In this document: positions 42,232 through 50,529 of the stretch, piece after piece
Layout: each line of letters opens with the position of its first letter
Position numbering within the stretch: the first letter of the stretch is position 1
Source: Veillonella absiana
GTDB taxonomy: Bacteria > Bacillota > Negativicutes > Veillonellales > Veillonellaceae
Direction: 5' to 3' (one strand)
DNA length: 55,568 nt
NCBI RefSeq assembly: GCF_032970905.1
Contig: NZ_JAWJZA010000015.1
Position numbers and translations under genes: made by a program
The notes under the pieces: model-generated
Seen by the model: only the letters and a program-made list of their open reading frames with translations
Database searches by the model: none
What the model was told of the DNA's origin: nothing

Positions 42232-43506
42232 ATGACAATGAATACACCTAAGGCTAATCGAGTCCATATTGGATTTTTTGGCCGATGCAATTCAGGTAAA
42301 TCTACACTGATTAATATGTTAGCTGATCAACCAGTATCCTTAGTGGCTGATGTGGCAGGGACTACAACTGATCCAGTTAGCAAGGCTATGGAAATATTGC
42401 CCTTAGGTCCGGTGATGATTACTGATACAGCAGGGATTGATGATACATCACAATTGGGTCAATTACGTATTGCAAAAACACATGAATTAATAAAAAAAAT
42501 CAACTTAGCTGTTTATGTTCTACGTAGTGATGAAGCATTCACCGAAGACGATAAAAAATGGATTGAGGAATTGAAATTACAAGAGTTGCCAGTAGCCGTA
42601 TTCATTAATGAAATTGGTGCTGGTGAAAGTCTGGAGTCAGAGTCTATACATAAGGGTAAAGAATCTACATTAAGTCGTTCTGCAGAGTTATATGTATCAC
42701 AACATCCTGAATTAAATACATTAGCTACTGTAATTGGTTCTGGTAATTTTACAAGCTCTACTAATCGCCTTGAATTGTTAGATTTATTGGGTGGATTAAC
42801 ACCTCTTGATGCAGAGGAAGATCAATCCTTATTATCTGGATTGGTTAATCCAGGGGATACAATCGTCCTTGTGTGTCCTATTGATAGTGCTGCACCGAAA
42901 GGACGTCTTATTTTGCCACAGGTACAAGCAATCCGAGAGATTTTAGATTATAAGGGCTTGGCATTAGTGACACAGACCGAAGAGATTCCAGCTTTGTTGT
43001 TATCCTTAAAGAATCCACCAAAATTAGTTATCACCGATTCACAAGCTTTTGAGGAAGTAAATGCATTAGTTCCTGATACAATCCCACTAACATCATTTTC
43101 TATATTGATGGCCCGCTTTAAGGGAAAACTAAAAGATTTAGTATTAGGCGTAAATGCTATTAAGAATCTAAAACCTGGCTCAAAAGTACTTATCAGTGAG
43201 GGCTGTACTCATCGTCGCCAATGTGATGATATTGGTACCGTAAAGATTCCTATGTGGCTCAAGCAAAATGGATACACCGACTTAGATATGACTTGGACTA
43301 GTGGTGGTGCGTTCCCAGAGCATGTAGAAGACTATGATTTTATCATTCATTGTGGTGCTTGTATGCTCACACGTAGAGAGGTCCTTCGACGTATTGATGT
43401 CGCTGTAGTTCAAGGGGTTCCTATTGTAAATTATGGTATACTAATTGCCATGTTACATGGTATACTTGAACGAGCGGTTAGTCCTTTTAAGGACGAGTTA
43501 CAATAG
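42232..43506 (+). CDS. hydF: [FeFe] hydrogenase H-cluster maturation GTPase HydF
   Basis: A 424-residue protein. The N-terminal G domain is GFFGRCNSGKSTLINML, DVAGTTTDPV and ITDTAGIDDTSQLGQLR. A dimerisation domain follows. The C-terminal iron-sulfur domain has EGCTHRRQCDDIG and IHCGACMLTRREV, giving the Cys-x-His ... Cys-x2-Cys cluster ligands. HydF is the scaffold for the 2Fe subcluster of [FeFe] hydrogenase. No hydE, hydG or hydrogenase gene is near, so the pathway must be encoded elsewhere. A 199-nt AT-rich gap precedes it; parB and hydF are probably separate transcripts. Confidence 0.93.
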   Translation: MTMNTPKANRVHIGFFGRCNSGKSTLINMLADQPVSLVADVAGTTTDPVSKAMEILPLGPVMITDTAGIDDTSQLGQLRIAKTHELIKKINLAVYVLRSDEAFTEDDKKWIEELKLQELPVAVFINEIGAGESLESESIHKGKESTLSRSAELYVSQHPELNTLATVIGSGNFTSSTNRLELLDLLGGLTPLDAEEDQSLLSGLVNPGDTIVLVCPIDSAAPKGRLILPQVQAIREILDYKGLALVTQTEEIPALLLSLKNPPKLVITDSQAFEEVNALVPDTIPLTSFSILMARFKGKLKDLVLGVNAIKNLKPGSKVLISEGCTHRRQCDDIGTVKIPMWLKQNGYTDLDMTWTSGGAFPEHVEDYDFIIHCGACMLTRREVLRRIDVAVVQGVPIVNYGILIAMLHGILERAVSPFKDELQ

Positions 43507-43521
43507 AAAGGACGACATAGC

Positions 43522-44043
43522 ATGTTTGATTTAATTCAGCCATGGCTAGGTGCTCTTGGAATTGGTCTTACCATTCTTATGTTTTTATATTGTGTTATTC
43601 TTCACTTTAAAGTGAGCAGTTTGACGAAAAAATATAAGTTCTTTATGGATGGCGAAGATGGTACAAGTTTAGAACGTAAACTATCTGTTGAAGTTAAAGA
43701 AATTCGTGATGCAGCGGCAAATTTGGAAGCCTTGTTTAATGAACAACAAACTATTCGCACTGTACAAAATAATACAATACAAAAAATTGGTTTTGTAAAA
43801 TATAATGCCTTTGAAAATATTGGTAATGATCTTTCCTTTGCCTTAACATTGTTAGATGGCAATAATAATGGTGTGTGCATTTCCAGTATTTATGGTCGTA
43901 GTGAATCTCGAATTTTTAGTAAACCGATAGTGCGTGGCAAGAGCGTAGCTAGTTTATCTCAAGAAGAATTAGAAAGTTTAAATGAAGCCTTAGGCGATAA
44001 AACGAATGAAGAAGCCTTGGTGAGTGCTTCTGTAGTAAAATAA
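43522..44043 (+). CDS. DUF4446 family membrane protein
   Basis: A 173-residue protein with one N-terminal membrane helix (ALGIGLTILMFLYCVILHF). A soluble part contains QKIGFVKYNAFENIGNDLSF, then ALTLLDGNNNGVCISSIYG, the hallmark of DUF4446. Such genes often follow parB in Clostridia and relatives. Function is unknown. It starts 15 nt after hydF. Confidence 0.85.
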   Translation: MFDLIQPWLGALGIGLTILMFLYCVILHFKVSSLTKKYKFFMDGEDGTSLERKLSVEVKEIRDAAANLEALFNEQQTIRTVQNNTIQKIGFVKYNAFENIGNDLSFALTLLDGNNNGVCISSIYGRSESRIFSKPIVRGKSVASLSQEELESLNEALGDKTNEEALVSASVVK

Positions 44044-44057
44044 GGAAGTGAAAGTTT

Positions 44058-45008
44058 TTGAAATTGCCCGCTTTTATTAGTCATGCAATTGAAAGCAACG
44101 GTGACTTTTGTAAAATTACGCTGACGAAACGCCAATTACAAATCCTAATTGGTGTAGTTAGTACCTTGTTGGTGCTTTCACTAGCATTAGGCATTTGGGG
44201 CGCATTACGTCAAGCTGAATTAATACAATTACGTCAGCAAACACAGTTGCAAACTGAGCAATTAAAATTATTACAACAAAAAACACAAATGTTGGATAAG
44301 AAGATTCAAACGATGGATGCGTTGGATCAAGAAATTCGACAAATGGTAAAAGGTGCTGAGTCTGGTCAACCATCTCAAGGAGGTGGGGAATCGGAAAAGC
44401 CTCAAGCCGCTCTATCTGACATAAGTGATGTGAATTTAACGCCATCACAAATGTCTGCTAAGTTGTCTAAAATCGATAAACAAGCGCAAAAACGTTTAGC
44501 TAGTTTCTATACATTGCGCAATATTTTAAAAGACGGCGCTAGCGCAGATATCGCGGCGGTTCAAAGTATCAATTTTGCTACTCGTTCTGGAATGATGGCA
44601 AATAGTACGACACCAAGTATTTGGCCATCGAAAGGCGTTATCACATCTAATTACGGATATCGTACAGACCCAGTATATGGTTCCTCTGCATTCCATGAAG
44701 GTATTGATATTGCTGATGATTATGCTACACAAATCGTAGCAACAGCAGCAGGTACCGTTACATTTGCAGGTCCTACTAGCGGTGGTTATGGTAATCTTGT
44801 TGAAATCGACCACGGTAATGGATTTGTTACAAAATATGGTCATAATTCGGTAGTACTTGTTACGGAAGGTATGCATGTTAACCAAGGTCAGGCAGTTGCA
44901 TTGATGGGTAGCACTGGTAAAAGTACAGGCTCTCACGTTCACTATGAAGTAGATATTAATGGTACTGCTGTGGATCCAATGGTATTCTTGCCGATTAGTA
45001 ATGATTAA
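44058..45008 (+). CDS. M23-family peptidoglycan endopeptidase
   Basis: A 316-residue protein. One membrane helix spans about 30-50, a Gln-rich coiled coil about 53-95, and an LytM/M23 zinc-peptidase domain about 200-310. The zinc ligands are in FHEGIDIADDY (H-x3-D) and GSHVHYEVDI (H-x-H). It should act on peptidoglycan in the periplasm, or serve as a LytM activator. TTG start 44058 follows AAGGAAGTGAAAG, 14 nt after the DUF4446 gene. Confidence 0.9.
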   Translation: MKLPAFISHAIESNGDFCKITLTKRQLQILIGVVSTLLVLSLALGIWGALRQAELIQLRQQTQLQTEQLKLLQQKTQMLDKKIQTMDALDQEIRQMVKGAESGQPSQGGGESEKPQAALSDISDVNLTPSQMSAKLSKIDKQAQKRLASFYTLRNILKDGASADIAAVQSINFATRSGMMANSTTPSIWPSKGVITSNYGYRTDPVYGSSAFHEGIDIADDYATQIVATAAGTVTFAGPTSGGYGNLVEIDHGNGFVTKYGHNSVVLVTEGMHVNQGQAVALMGSTGKSTGSHVHYEVDINGTAVDPMVFLPISND

Positions 45009-45048
45009 TTTGCCAACTAATAGCTAAGCAATAACTGTATAAATAATT

Positions 45049-45079
45049 AAAGGATAGTCCTTAAGGCTATCCTTTTTTT
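45049..45079 (+). terminator. Terminator after the M23 gene
   Basis: AAAGGATAG-TCCTTAAGG-CTATCCTTT followed by T's; a strong stem just past the M23 gene. Confidence 0.85.
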
Positions 45080-45189
45080 GAACTTTAAGTATTAGATATA
45101 ACATAGAATGATAATAAAATAGTATACGTTTTCTACTATTATGATGTAAAATAGAAGTATATGAGAGGTATATGAACGGAGGTATCATT

Positions 45190-45768
45190 ATGAAAGCCTA
45201 TGTACAAGTTTATACAGGAGAAGGTAAGGGTAAAACAACGGCGGCCATCGGTTTAGCCATTCGCGCTATTGGGGCGGGCAAAAAGGTTTTATTCTTGCAA
45301 TTTATGAAGTCTAAAGTATATAGTGAACACAATGTGTTACCTAATATAGAAAACTTGACGCTGGAAACGGTGGGGAAACCATTTTTCATTATTAAAAAAG
45401 GTATGAAAAGTCCAGATGAGTTAGCTCGTTGGGGTGATGAAGTAGTCGTATTTGAAGCGGGCAATCCCCCTAAGGATTATGTAGCGCTCATTGAAAAAGG
45501 TTATGACCATGCACTAGAGGCTATTCAATCTGGGGATTATGATTTAGTTATCCTTGATGAATATAATATGGCATTATTCTTTGAACTCATTAGTTGGGAG
45601 AAAACACAGGCCTTGTTAGATACGCGTAATCCTGAAACAGAATTAGTCTTTACAGGCCGTGGGGCCCCACAGGAGTTGTTGGATGCAGCAGATCTAGTAA
45701 CGGAAATGAAGGAAGTCAAACATTATTATATGCAAGGTGTTATGGCTCGTAAGGGTATTGAAAGCTAA
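45190..45768 (+). CDS. cobO: Cob(I)yrinic acid a,c-diamide (corrinoid) adenosyltransferase
   Basis: A 192-residue CobO/BtuR-type ATP:corrinoid adenosyltransferase. The P-loop is VYTGEGKGKTTAAIGLAIRA; LVILDEYNMALFF and LVFTGRGAPQELLDAADLVTEM are the family motifs. It makes adenosylcobalamin, an essential cofactor in lactate-to-propionate metabolism of Veillonella through methylmalonyl-CoA mutase (established for the genus, inferred here). ATG 45190 follows GGAGGTATCATT; the frame opens 18 nt earlier. The DUF2953 gene follows in 12 nt. Confidence 0.92.
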   Translation: MKAYVQVYTGEGKGKTTAAIGLAIRAIGAGKKVLFLQFMKSKVYSEHNVLPNIENLTLETVGKPFFIIKKGMKSPDELARWGDEVVVFEAGNPPKDYVALIEKGYDHALEAIQSGDYDLVILDEYNMALFFELISWEKTQALLDTRNPETELVFTGRGAPQELLDAADLVTEMKEVKHYYMQGVMARKGIES

Positions 45769-45780
45769 GGAGGTGCGGTA

Positions 45781-46806
45781 ATGAGCGGTATTGCTATAGC
45801 TGCCCTCGTTATATTGATTCTACTAGTTGCGATTATACTCATTATATTATTGACTCCTATAACCTATGCTATTGAAGTGAATGGGCGGAGTCCTTATAAA
45901 GGTGAAGTTAAAGTTAACTGGTTATGGCGTGTCCTGTCTGTGCATTTAGCATATTTAGAAGGCAAGCCACTATTTAAACAAGTATATTTGTTAGGAAAAC
46001 AACGAATTGGCCCTATTCGTGACTATGAGGATTGGCTCAATCATCGGGTAGAACAAGAGTTTAATGCATCTATGGCAGAGGAAGAAATGGATGCTGTAAA
46101 ATCCGAGGCCAAAGCTACAGAACCTGGTGTTGGTGGTACAGACCATACGAATGAAACTGATGAAAGGTCTGACACTGGAACGGAGAAAACCGTTAAGGAA
46201 CCCTTAGTAGAAAAGGTAACCTTTGATAAAGAGGGCAAGGTTCAGGACACGGTTTATAAAACCGATGAACATGGTGAAACTGTAATGCGTGAAGTCCCAG
46301 TGGACGAAGCGAAAACTGATGATACACAATCTGGTGAAAGTGCCAAGGGCGCAGATGATGTTAAGGCTAGTAGTACAGAGGCACCAAAATCTAGTATCGA
46401 CAAGTTTTGGTGGGCTAAGCATGTGAAGAATGTGGCCTTGTGGGAACAATTGATGCTCATAGGTAAACGATCCTATTTACATTCCAAACCACGGGATATG
46501 TTTGTTGAAGGCCGATTTGGCTTAGGTGATCCGTTCCGCACAGGAATGTTGGCTAGCGCTATTTATGCGATTTGGCCTGAAAAAATAGATGATATTGAGC
46601 TGGAATATGCGAAATTCCATGCCGAAGGCAGTGGTCATATTAAGGGACGTATTATTCTTGGAGTTCTTGCTTGGTATGGCACTCGTTTCGCACTTTCACA
46701 ACCGGTACGTGCATTATTAAGTGATGTCATTCATGTGTTGTGGACGAAACAAAAGGAAAGACGAGCGGCACGATTACAAGAGAAGAAGTTACAGGTGCAA
46801 GATTAA
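45781..46806 (+). CDS. DUF2953 membrane protein (YtfI-like)
   Basis: A 341-residue protein. The N-terminal membrane helix (LVILILLVAIILIILLTPI) is followed by a short beta part. An acidic low-complexity insert lies at about 85-200. The C-terminal YVEGRFGLGDPFRTG-type segment (FVEGRFGLGDPFRTGMLASA) is the recognisable DUF2953 core. In Bacillus the homologue ytfI stands before ytfJ/gerW, as here (the GerW gene is 79 nt on). Function is unknown. Confidence 0.8.
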   Translation: MSGIAIAALVILILLVAIILIILLTPITYAIEVNGRSPYKGEVKVNWLWRVLSVHLAYLEGKPLFKQVYLLGKQRIGPIRDYEDWLNHRVEQEFNASMAEEEMDAVKSEAKATEPGVGGTDHTNETDERSDTGTEKTVKEPLVEKVTFDKEGKVQDTVYKTDEHGETVMREVPVDEAKTDDTQSGESAKGADDVKASSTEAPKSSIDKFWWAKHVKNVALWEQLMLIGKRSYLHSKPRDMFVEGRFGLGDPFRTGMLASAIYAIWPEKIDDIELEYAKFHAEGSGHIKGRIILGVLAWYGTRFALSQPVRALLSDVIHVLWTKQKERRAARLQEKKLQVQD

Positions 46807-46885
46807 TTAATTTACGATATAATAACAGTATCAATTCTAGAGAGGACACTAGAATTACATATACTATAGTTAGTGGAGGTACACT

Positions 46886-47266
46886 ATGGATAGCAATAAT
46901 GTAAAAGAAAACTTGGAAACTCTATTTGAGAAATTTAAAAATATGATTAAGGTTGAGTCCGTTGTAGGCGAAGCTGTAACAATCGGCGATGCTACATTGG
47001 TGCCATTCGTAGATGTAACCTTTGGTTTTGGTACAGGTACCCACCACAGTGATTCTAAACAACACGAATGTGGTGGCGGTGGCGGCGGTGCCAAAATGGA
47101 ACCAACTGCTATTTTAGTTATTAAAGGTGAACGTATTGAATTGTTCAATATCAAAGGTAGTGCAAGCACTAATAGCTTTGATCGTCTAATTGGTTTGGTA
47201 CCAGAGGTTATTTCTCAATTACGCTCTGACAAATACATTTATTTAAATGACGATAATAATCAATAA
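46886..47266 (+). CDS. GerW/YtfJ-family protein
   Basis: A 126-residue protein: VKENLETLFEKFKNMIKVES, then VVGEAVTIGDATLVPFVDV and a central HECGGGGGGAKMEPTA. This is the full family pattern. In Bacillus YtfJ/GerW is required for germination and is made in sporulation; homologues also occur in non-sporeformers with unknown use. Start ATG 46886 follows GTGGAGGTACACT. Confidence 0.85.
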   Translation: MDSNNVKENLETLFEKFKNMIKVESVVGEAVTIGDATLVPFVDVTFGFGTGTHHSDSKQHECGGGGGGAKMEPTAILVIKGERIELFNIKGSASTNSFDRLIGLVPEVISQLRSDKYIYLNDDNNQ

Positions 47267-47368
47267 TAGACACTGACGGTTGTTATACTGCGGTGTGATA
47301 TAGTATAGTGCAGATTGATACAATGGCTCTTGATATAGGTATTGTAAGACTTTTGTAAGCACTTAGAT

Positions 47369-47404
47369 AACAAGGGTTCATGGTTATTTCATGAACCCTT
47401 GTTA
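47369..47404 (+). terminator. Terminator after the gerW-like gene
   Basis: AACAAGGGTTCAT (47369-47381) pairs perfectly with ATGAACCCTTGTT (47391-47403), 13 bp, loop 9 nt; T-rich tail is short. Confidence 0.7.
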
Positions 47405-47437
47405 TTCTATGTACAAGACAAGTGTATAACTAGTGGA

Positions 47438-47466
47438 TTGATATATAGTCTTATGTGCGTTATAAT
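47438..47466 (+). promoter_or_regulatory. Promoter of the Skp/OmpH gene
   Basis: TTGATA (47438-47443), 17-nt spacer, TATAAT (47461-47466), about 50 nt before the ATG; consistent with high expression. Confidence 0.8.
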
Positions 47467-47515
47467 ATAAGAATAGTGTTAGAGTTGTTTAAACTCTTTT
47501 AAGGAGGATTTCGAG

Positions 47516-47965
47516 ATGAATTTGAAGAAAAAAATTACCACACTTGCAGTGTTAGGCGTAATGGTTACAGCTGTAGCAAGTGCTGCTAATATTGGTGTAG
47601 TGAATATGAATCAAGTAGTAAGTAGCTACCCTGGTTATGGTGCTATCGATATGAAAATGCAAGCCGTAACTAACGAATACCGTCCAAAAATTGAAAAAGA
47701 AATGGAAGCGGTTAATAAAATCCAAGACAAAACTAAAGCTAAAGCTCAATATGATGCTAAAGTAGTACCTTTGATTAAAAAAGCAAACGAAGAAGCTGAA
47801 AAAATTGCTGGTCCTATGTTGGATTCCATTCACAGCAAAATCGAAGCTATTCGCGTAGCTAAAGGTCTTGATGTAGTAGTTGATGATCTTGGTGCTATCC
47901 AAGCTGCTGACACAAACAGCAAAGTTGAAAATGTAACTCCAGACGTAGTTGCATCTTTGAAATAA
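47516..47965 (+). CDS. Skp/OmpH-like periplasmic chaperone
   Basis: A 149-residue secreted protein. The signal peptide is about 1-23 (LAVLGVMVTAVASA before AANIG). IGVVNMNQVVSSYPGYGAID is the OmpH start, and residues 40-120 are a Lys/Glu/Ala-rich coiled coil. Skp chaperones hold outer-membrane proteins in the periplasm, so its presence indicates a diderm cell. Codon use is strongly biased, AAGGAGGATTTCGAG precedes the ATG, and a GAAA-capped terminator follows, all signs of strong expression. Confidence 0.88.
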   Translation: MNLKKKITTLAVLGVMVTAVASAANIGVVNMNQVVSSYPGYGAIDMKMQAVTNEYRPKIEKEMEAVNKIQDKTKAKAQYDAKVVPLIKKANEEAEKIAGPMLDSIHSKIEAIRVAKGLDVVVDDLGAIQAADTNSKVENVTPDVVASLK

Positions 47966-47980
47966 TTGAAGGATTATAAG

Positions 47981-48008
47981 AGCCCCGTGGGAAACCACGG
48001 GGCTTTGT
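47981..48008 (+). terminator. Terminator of the Skp/OmpH gene
   Basis: AGCCCCGTGG-GAAA-CCACGGGGCT then TTGTT. A GNRA tetraloop on a 10-bp GC-rich stem. Confidence 0.9.
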
Positions 48009-48029
48009 TGCGTCTATATGACTAGTAAG

Positions 48030-48085
48030 GGCGCTGGCTTATCAATTTTGCATTGCGTAGCGTGCAAAATTGATAAGCCAGCGCC
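48030..48085. repeat. 23-bp perfect inverted repeat with 10-nt loop
   Basis: Bases 48030-48052 (GGCGCTGGCTTATCAATTTT...) pair perfectly with 48063-48085 around the loop TTGCGTAGCG. It sits between two ordinary terminators of convergent genes, so it is not needed as a terminator. It could be a mobile palindromic element. Confidence 0.85.
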
Positions 48086-48106
48086 TTTTACAGGTGAAAC
48101 AAAAAA

Positions 48107-48128
48107 GGTGGGGCCTAGGCCTCACCCT
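48107..48128 (-). terminator. Terminator of the cupin gene
   Basis: In the minus direction GGGTGAGGCCTAGGCCCCACC followed by TTTTTTG. It lies 15 nt beyond the cupin stop. Confidence 0.8.
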
Positions 48129-48142
48129 TTGATGTTTCTGTA

Positions 48143-48430
48143 TTATTCTGGTTTTGTTACTAGGTTTACAACGAATTCGCTGTCTTCTAATAATGTTGCT
48201 TGAATGTAGTTATCGCCGTTAAAGTTCAATACTTGGCCCGGCACTAATACATGTTCTTCTGTTTCGTTTAAGAAGACTTGTACTTTACCTTTTACTACGG
48301 TGAAGATTACGTTAGCTTCTGGGTGATTATGTTTTTCTACTTGATTACCAGCTACGCCGCTTTTTTTCACGATAACGAAGTTAGGCCCTTTGAATAATAA
48401 ACCGAGTTCTTCTTTTACTGTGCCGTTCAT
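48143..48430 (-). CDS. Small cupin-domain protein
   Basis: A 95-residue single-domain cupin. Motif 1 is VEKHNHPEANVIFTVVKGKV, with the usual HxH-x-E metal ligands, and motif 2 contains LVPGQVLNFNGDNYI. The metal and substrate are unknown. ATG 48430 has GGAGGTGCACT before it. It is transcribed alone. Confidence 0.85.
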   Translation of the reverse strand: MNGTVKEELGLLFKGPNFVIVKKSGVAGNQVEKHNHPEANVIFTVVKGKVQVFLNETEEHVLVPGQVLNFNGDNYIQATLLEDSEFVVNLVTKPE

Positions 48431-48512
48431 AGTGCACCTCCATGTATGAATTATTTTATGAATGTTTGTAGTATAGAAATCAGTAGTTATATCATAAAAT
48501 AATTAAAATCTA

Positions 48513-49178
48513 TTATTTAGCTTGAATGCTGTATAAACGTGTGCCGTTTTCCTCTGTGGTAACGAATTCGAATTTGTAGGAAATTGCTTTCACAAAGAAC
48601 TCGAACCATGTTTGGTACGCGAGACTCATGAATTGAGGATCCACACCTGCTGTGCGCCAGTAACCGGATTGTAAACGATGATCGCCAACCCATTGGTATT
48701 TGTCGTCGCCGTCAGCCACTACTTGGTCGCCACCGTCGCAAGGCATACCATTTACGTAAAAGTTTTGCAATGCATTGTAGATATCGCCAGCTGTTTCACC
48801 TTGTAGGGAATCCTTGCCCACCGTACCGCACGCTGTGCCTTGTGTTGCGAAGGCATCAAGGATTTGTGCGATTACTTGAACACCTTCATCACCAGTATTT
48901 GTATCTAATAAATCTTTGATGAAAGCTGCTTCGCGAACGGAAGCTGTTGTGATTTGGCCTTGTAACCAACCGTGGATATTGCCGTGGTCGATAATATCCT
49001 CCAGTGGTGTAGCGGGATCGATAGGGGAGCCGTATGTATCTACAGACATTTCGTGTAGTTCATCTGCCAAGTCATCGATAACAGAGCGAGTTTTTTCTAG
49101 TACTAGATTTTCGCGTTCTGCTAACAATTGGATTTTTTTGTATAACCAGTAATGAATGTGACCAAGAAATGCTGACAT
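48513..49178 (-). CDS. Hypothetical protein paired with a siroheme-reductase-like protein
   Basis: I do not recognise a named family. The 221-residue protein has an acidic N-terminal part (MSAFLGHIHYWLYKKIQLLA), a Gly/Asp-rich centre with two cysteines (ACGTVG, MPCDGG) and an aromatic C-terminus (LAYQTWFEFFVKAISYKFEF). No signal peptide or membrane helix is visible. Its ATG (49178) is one base after the stop of the siroheme-reductase-like gene, so they are translated together and probably act together. Confidence 0.75.
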   Translation of the reverse strand: MSAFLGHIHYWLYKKIQLLAERENLVLEKTRSVIDDLADELHEMSVDTYGSPIDPATPLEDIIDHGNIHGWLQGQITTASVREAAFIKDLLDTNTGDEGVQVIAQILDAFATQGTACGTVGKDSLQGETAGDIYNALQNFYVNGMPCDGGDQVVADGDDKYQWVGDHRLQSGYWRTAGVDPQFMSLAYQTWFEFFVKAISYKFEFVTTEENGTRLYSIQAK

Positions 49179-49179
49179 G

Positions 49180-50160
49180 TTATGCTCCTTTACGTGCTGT
49201 TTCTAATTTTTCAACTAAATCGTATACGTTGACACCGTGAATCTCAGCTGCTTGCCACAATGGTTCTGCAGTGGAGGATGGGCAACCTAGGCAACCCATG
49301 CCGATGCTTTGTAATACAGGTACTACATTTGGATATGTATCTACAATATCACGGATGATAGTGTTTTCAGTAATAGGTTGACCTGCAGATAAACGATCAG
49401 GCTCAACCAATGGATCATTACCTTGACCTGGTAATTTTACAACCGGCTCAGCTGCTGCTGGTTTAGAGGATACAGCGCCCATTGGGGATACTGCATTGTC
49501 TGCTAAATCGCCAAGTACTGCCGCTTTGAAAGTATCTAAACCGATGCGGTCGATGAATTCGCCCATGCGTTCGATTTGTGCATTAGCTTTGTAGTATTCA
49601 ACGATGCGATCTACTAAATCAAGAACTTCTTTTTCAGTTTCTACGTGAGCGATAAGGTCGCCGATACGAGGGTGAGCGCCACCGCTGCCACCTGCGTATA
49701 CATCCCAACCATCAACGCCACCGATAACCCCAACGTCTTTCATAGCAGATTCAGCACAAGAGTTAAGGCAACCAGACACGCCCATTTTCATTTTGGAGGG
49801 CATTTCTTTGGAAATATATTTACGTTCCAATTGCATACCTAAATGCACGCTGTCTTGTTTTGCACGTTTACAGAATGTTGTACCTGGGCAGATTTTTACG
49901 CTACGCACGCGATTAGATGTGGAGTACGCTGGTTCCATACCAAGCATTGCCCATGCTGCATCTACGTCTTCTGCTTTAAGATTTGTAATCATGATGCGTT
50001 GGCTACCAGTTAATTTTAAAACTGCCCCAAATTTGTTCGCTACATCGATATATTTTTGTAATTGATCAGGTTGAATGAAACCTGCTGGAATACGAGGGGT
50101 AATTGCATAACGGTGTTGGCCATTTTTAATACGTTGTAAATTAGCTGCGATTTGTGCCAT
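49180..50160 (-). CDS. Nitrite/sulfite reductase half-domain protein fused to DUF1858
   Basis: A 326-residue protein. Residues about 8-75 are a NIR/SIR ferredoxin-like half (ITPRIPAGFIQPDQLQKYID). The siroheme [4Fe-4S] domain follows with VKICPGTTFCKRA and GVSGCLNSCAES, that is C-x5-C then C-x3-C. The C-terminal DUF1858 (about 252-320, ITENTIIRDIVDTYPNVV and GMGCLGCPSS) carries two more cysteines. It has only one half of the usual duplicated reductase, so it may be a small sulfite/nitrite reductase or a siroheme-handling protein. Start ATG 50160 (MAQIAANLQR) follows AAAGGAACATC; the frame opens 24 nt earlier. Confidence 0.8.
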   Translation of the reverse strand: MAQIAANLQRIKNGQHRYAITPRIPAGFIQPDQLQKYIDVANKFGAVLKLTGSQRIMITNLKAEDVDAAWAMLGMEPAYSTSNRVRSVKICPGTTFCKRAKQDSVHLGMQLERKYISKEMPSKMKMGVSGCLNSCAESAMKDVGVIGGVDGWDVYAGGSGGAHPRIGDLIAHVETEKEVLDLVDRIVEYYKANAQIERMGEFIDRIGLDTFKAAVLGDLADNAVSPMGAVSSKPAAAEPVVKLPGQGNDPLVEPDRLSAGQPITENTIIRDIVDTYPNVVPVLQSIGMGCLGCPSSTAEPLWQAAEIHGVNVYDLVEKLETARKGA

Positions 50161-50529
50161 GATGTTCCTTTCTTGAGTCTTCACTTTGGAGCAGTGCTCT
50201 GTATAAGCAGCCCCGAACTACTTAGTTTCCTTATTGTGTGAAACGTATCCTATATGTTTGAATGTATTTTGAATTAATAGGTGATCGTTATTTCATCACC
50301 TTATGTGCCTAGTATACAACTTTCACATGAATTAAGTTGTATCCATAGCTACACTTTCAAAAAGAATTTCAAATTTTTTCTATATATGTATTATACTATA
50401 GAAATGACACAGTGAATGTGACGGTTTATGCATAGTTGATAGTATGTTTTACTATTGATTGTGAAAGTAATTGGTCAACTAGTCTAAATGTAAGAGTGGG
50501 CCCTGCCCGAATTAATATAGAGGAAGATT
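50161..50529. other. AT-rich divergent intergenic region
   Basis: No gene or clear structure is visible. It must carry promoters for the siroheme-reductase-like operon (minus) and sfsA (plus). A TATTATACT-like segment lies at about 50388-50396. Confidence 0.5.
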
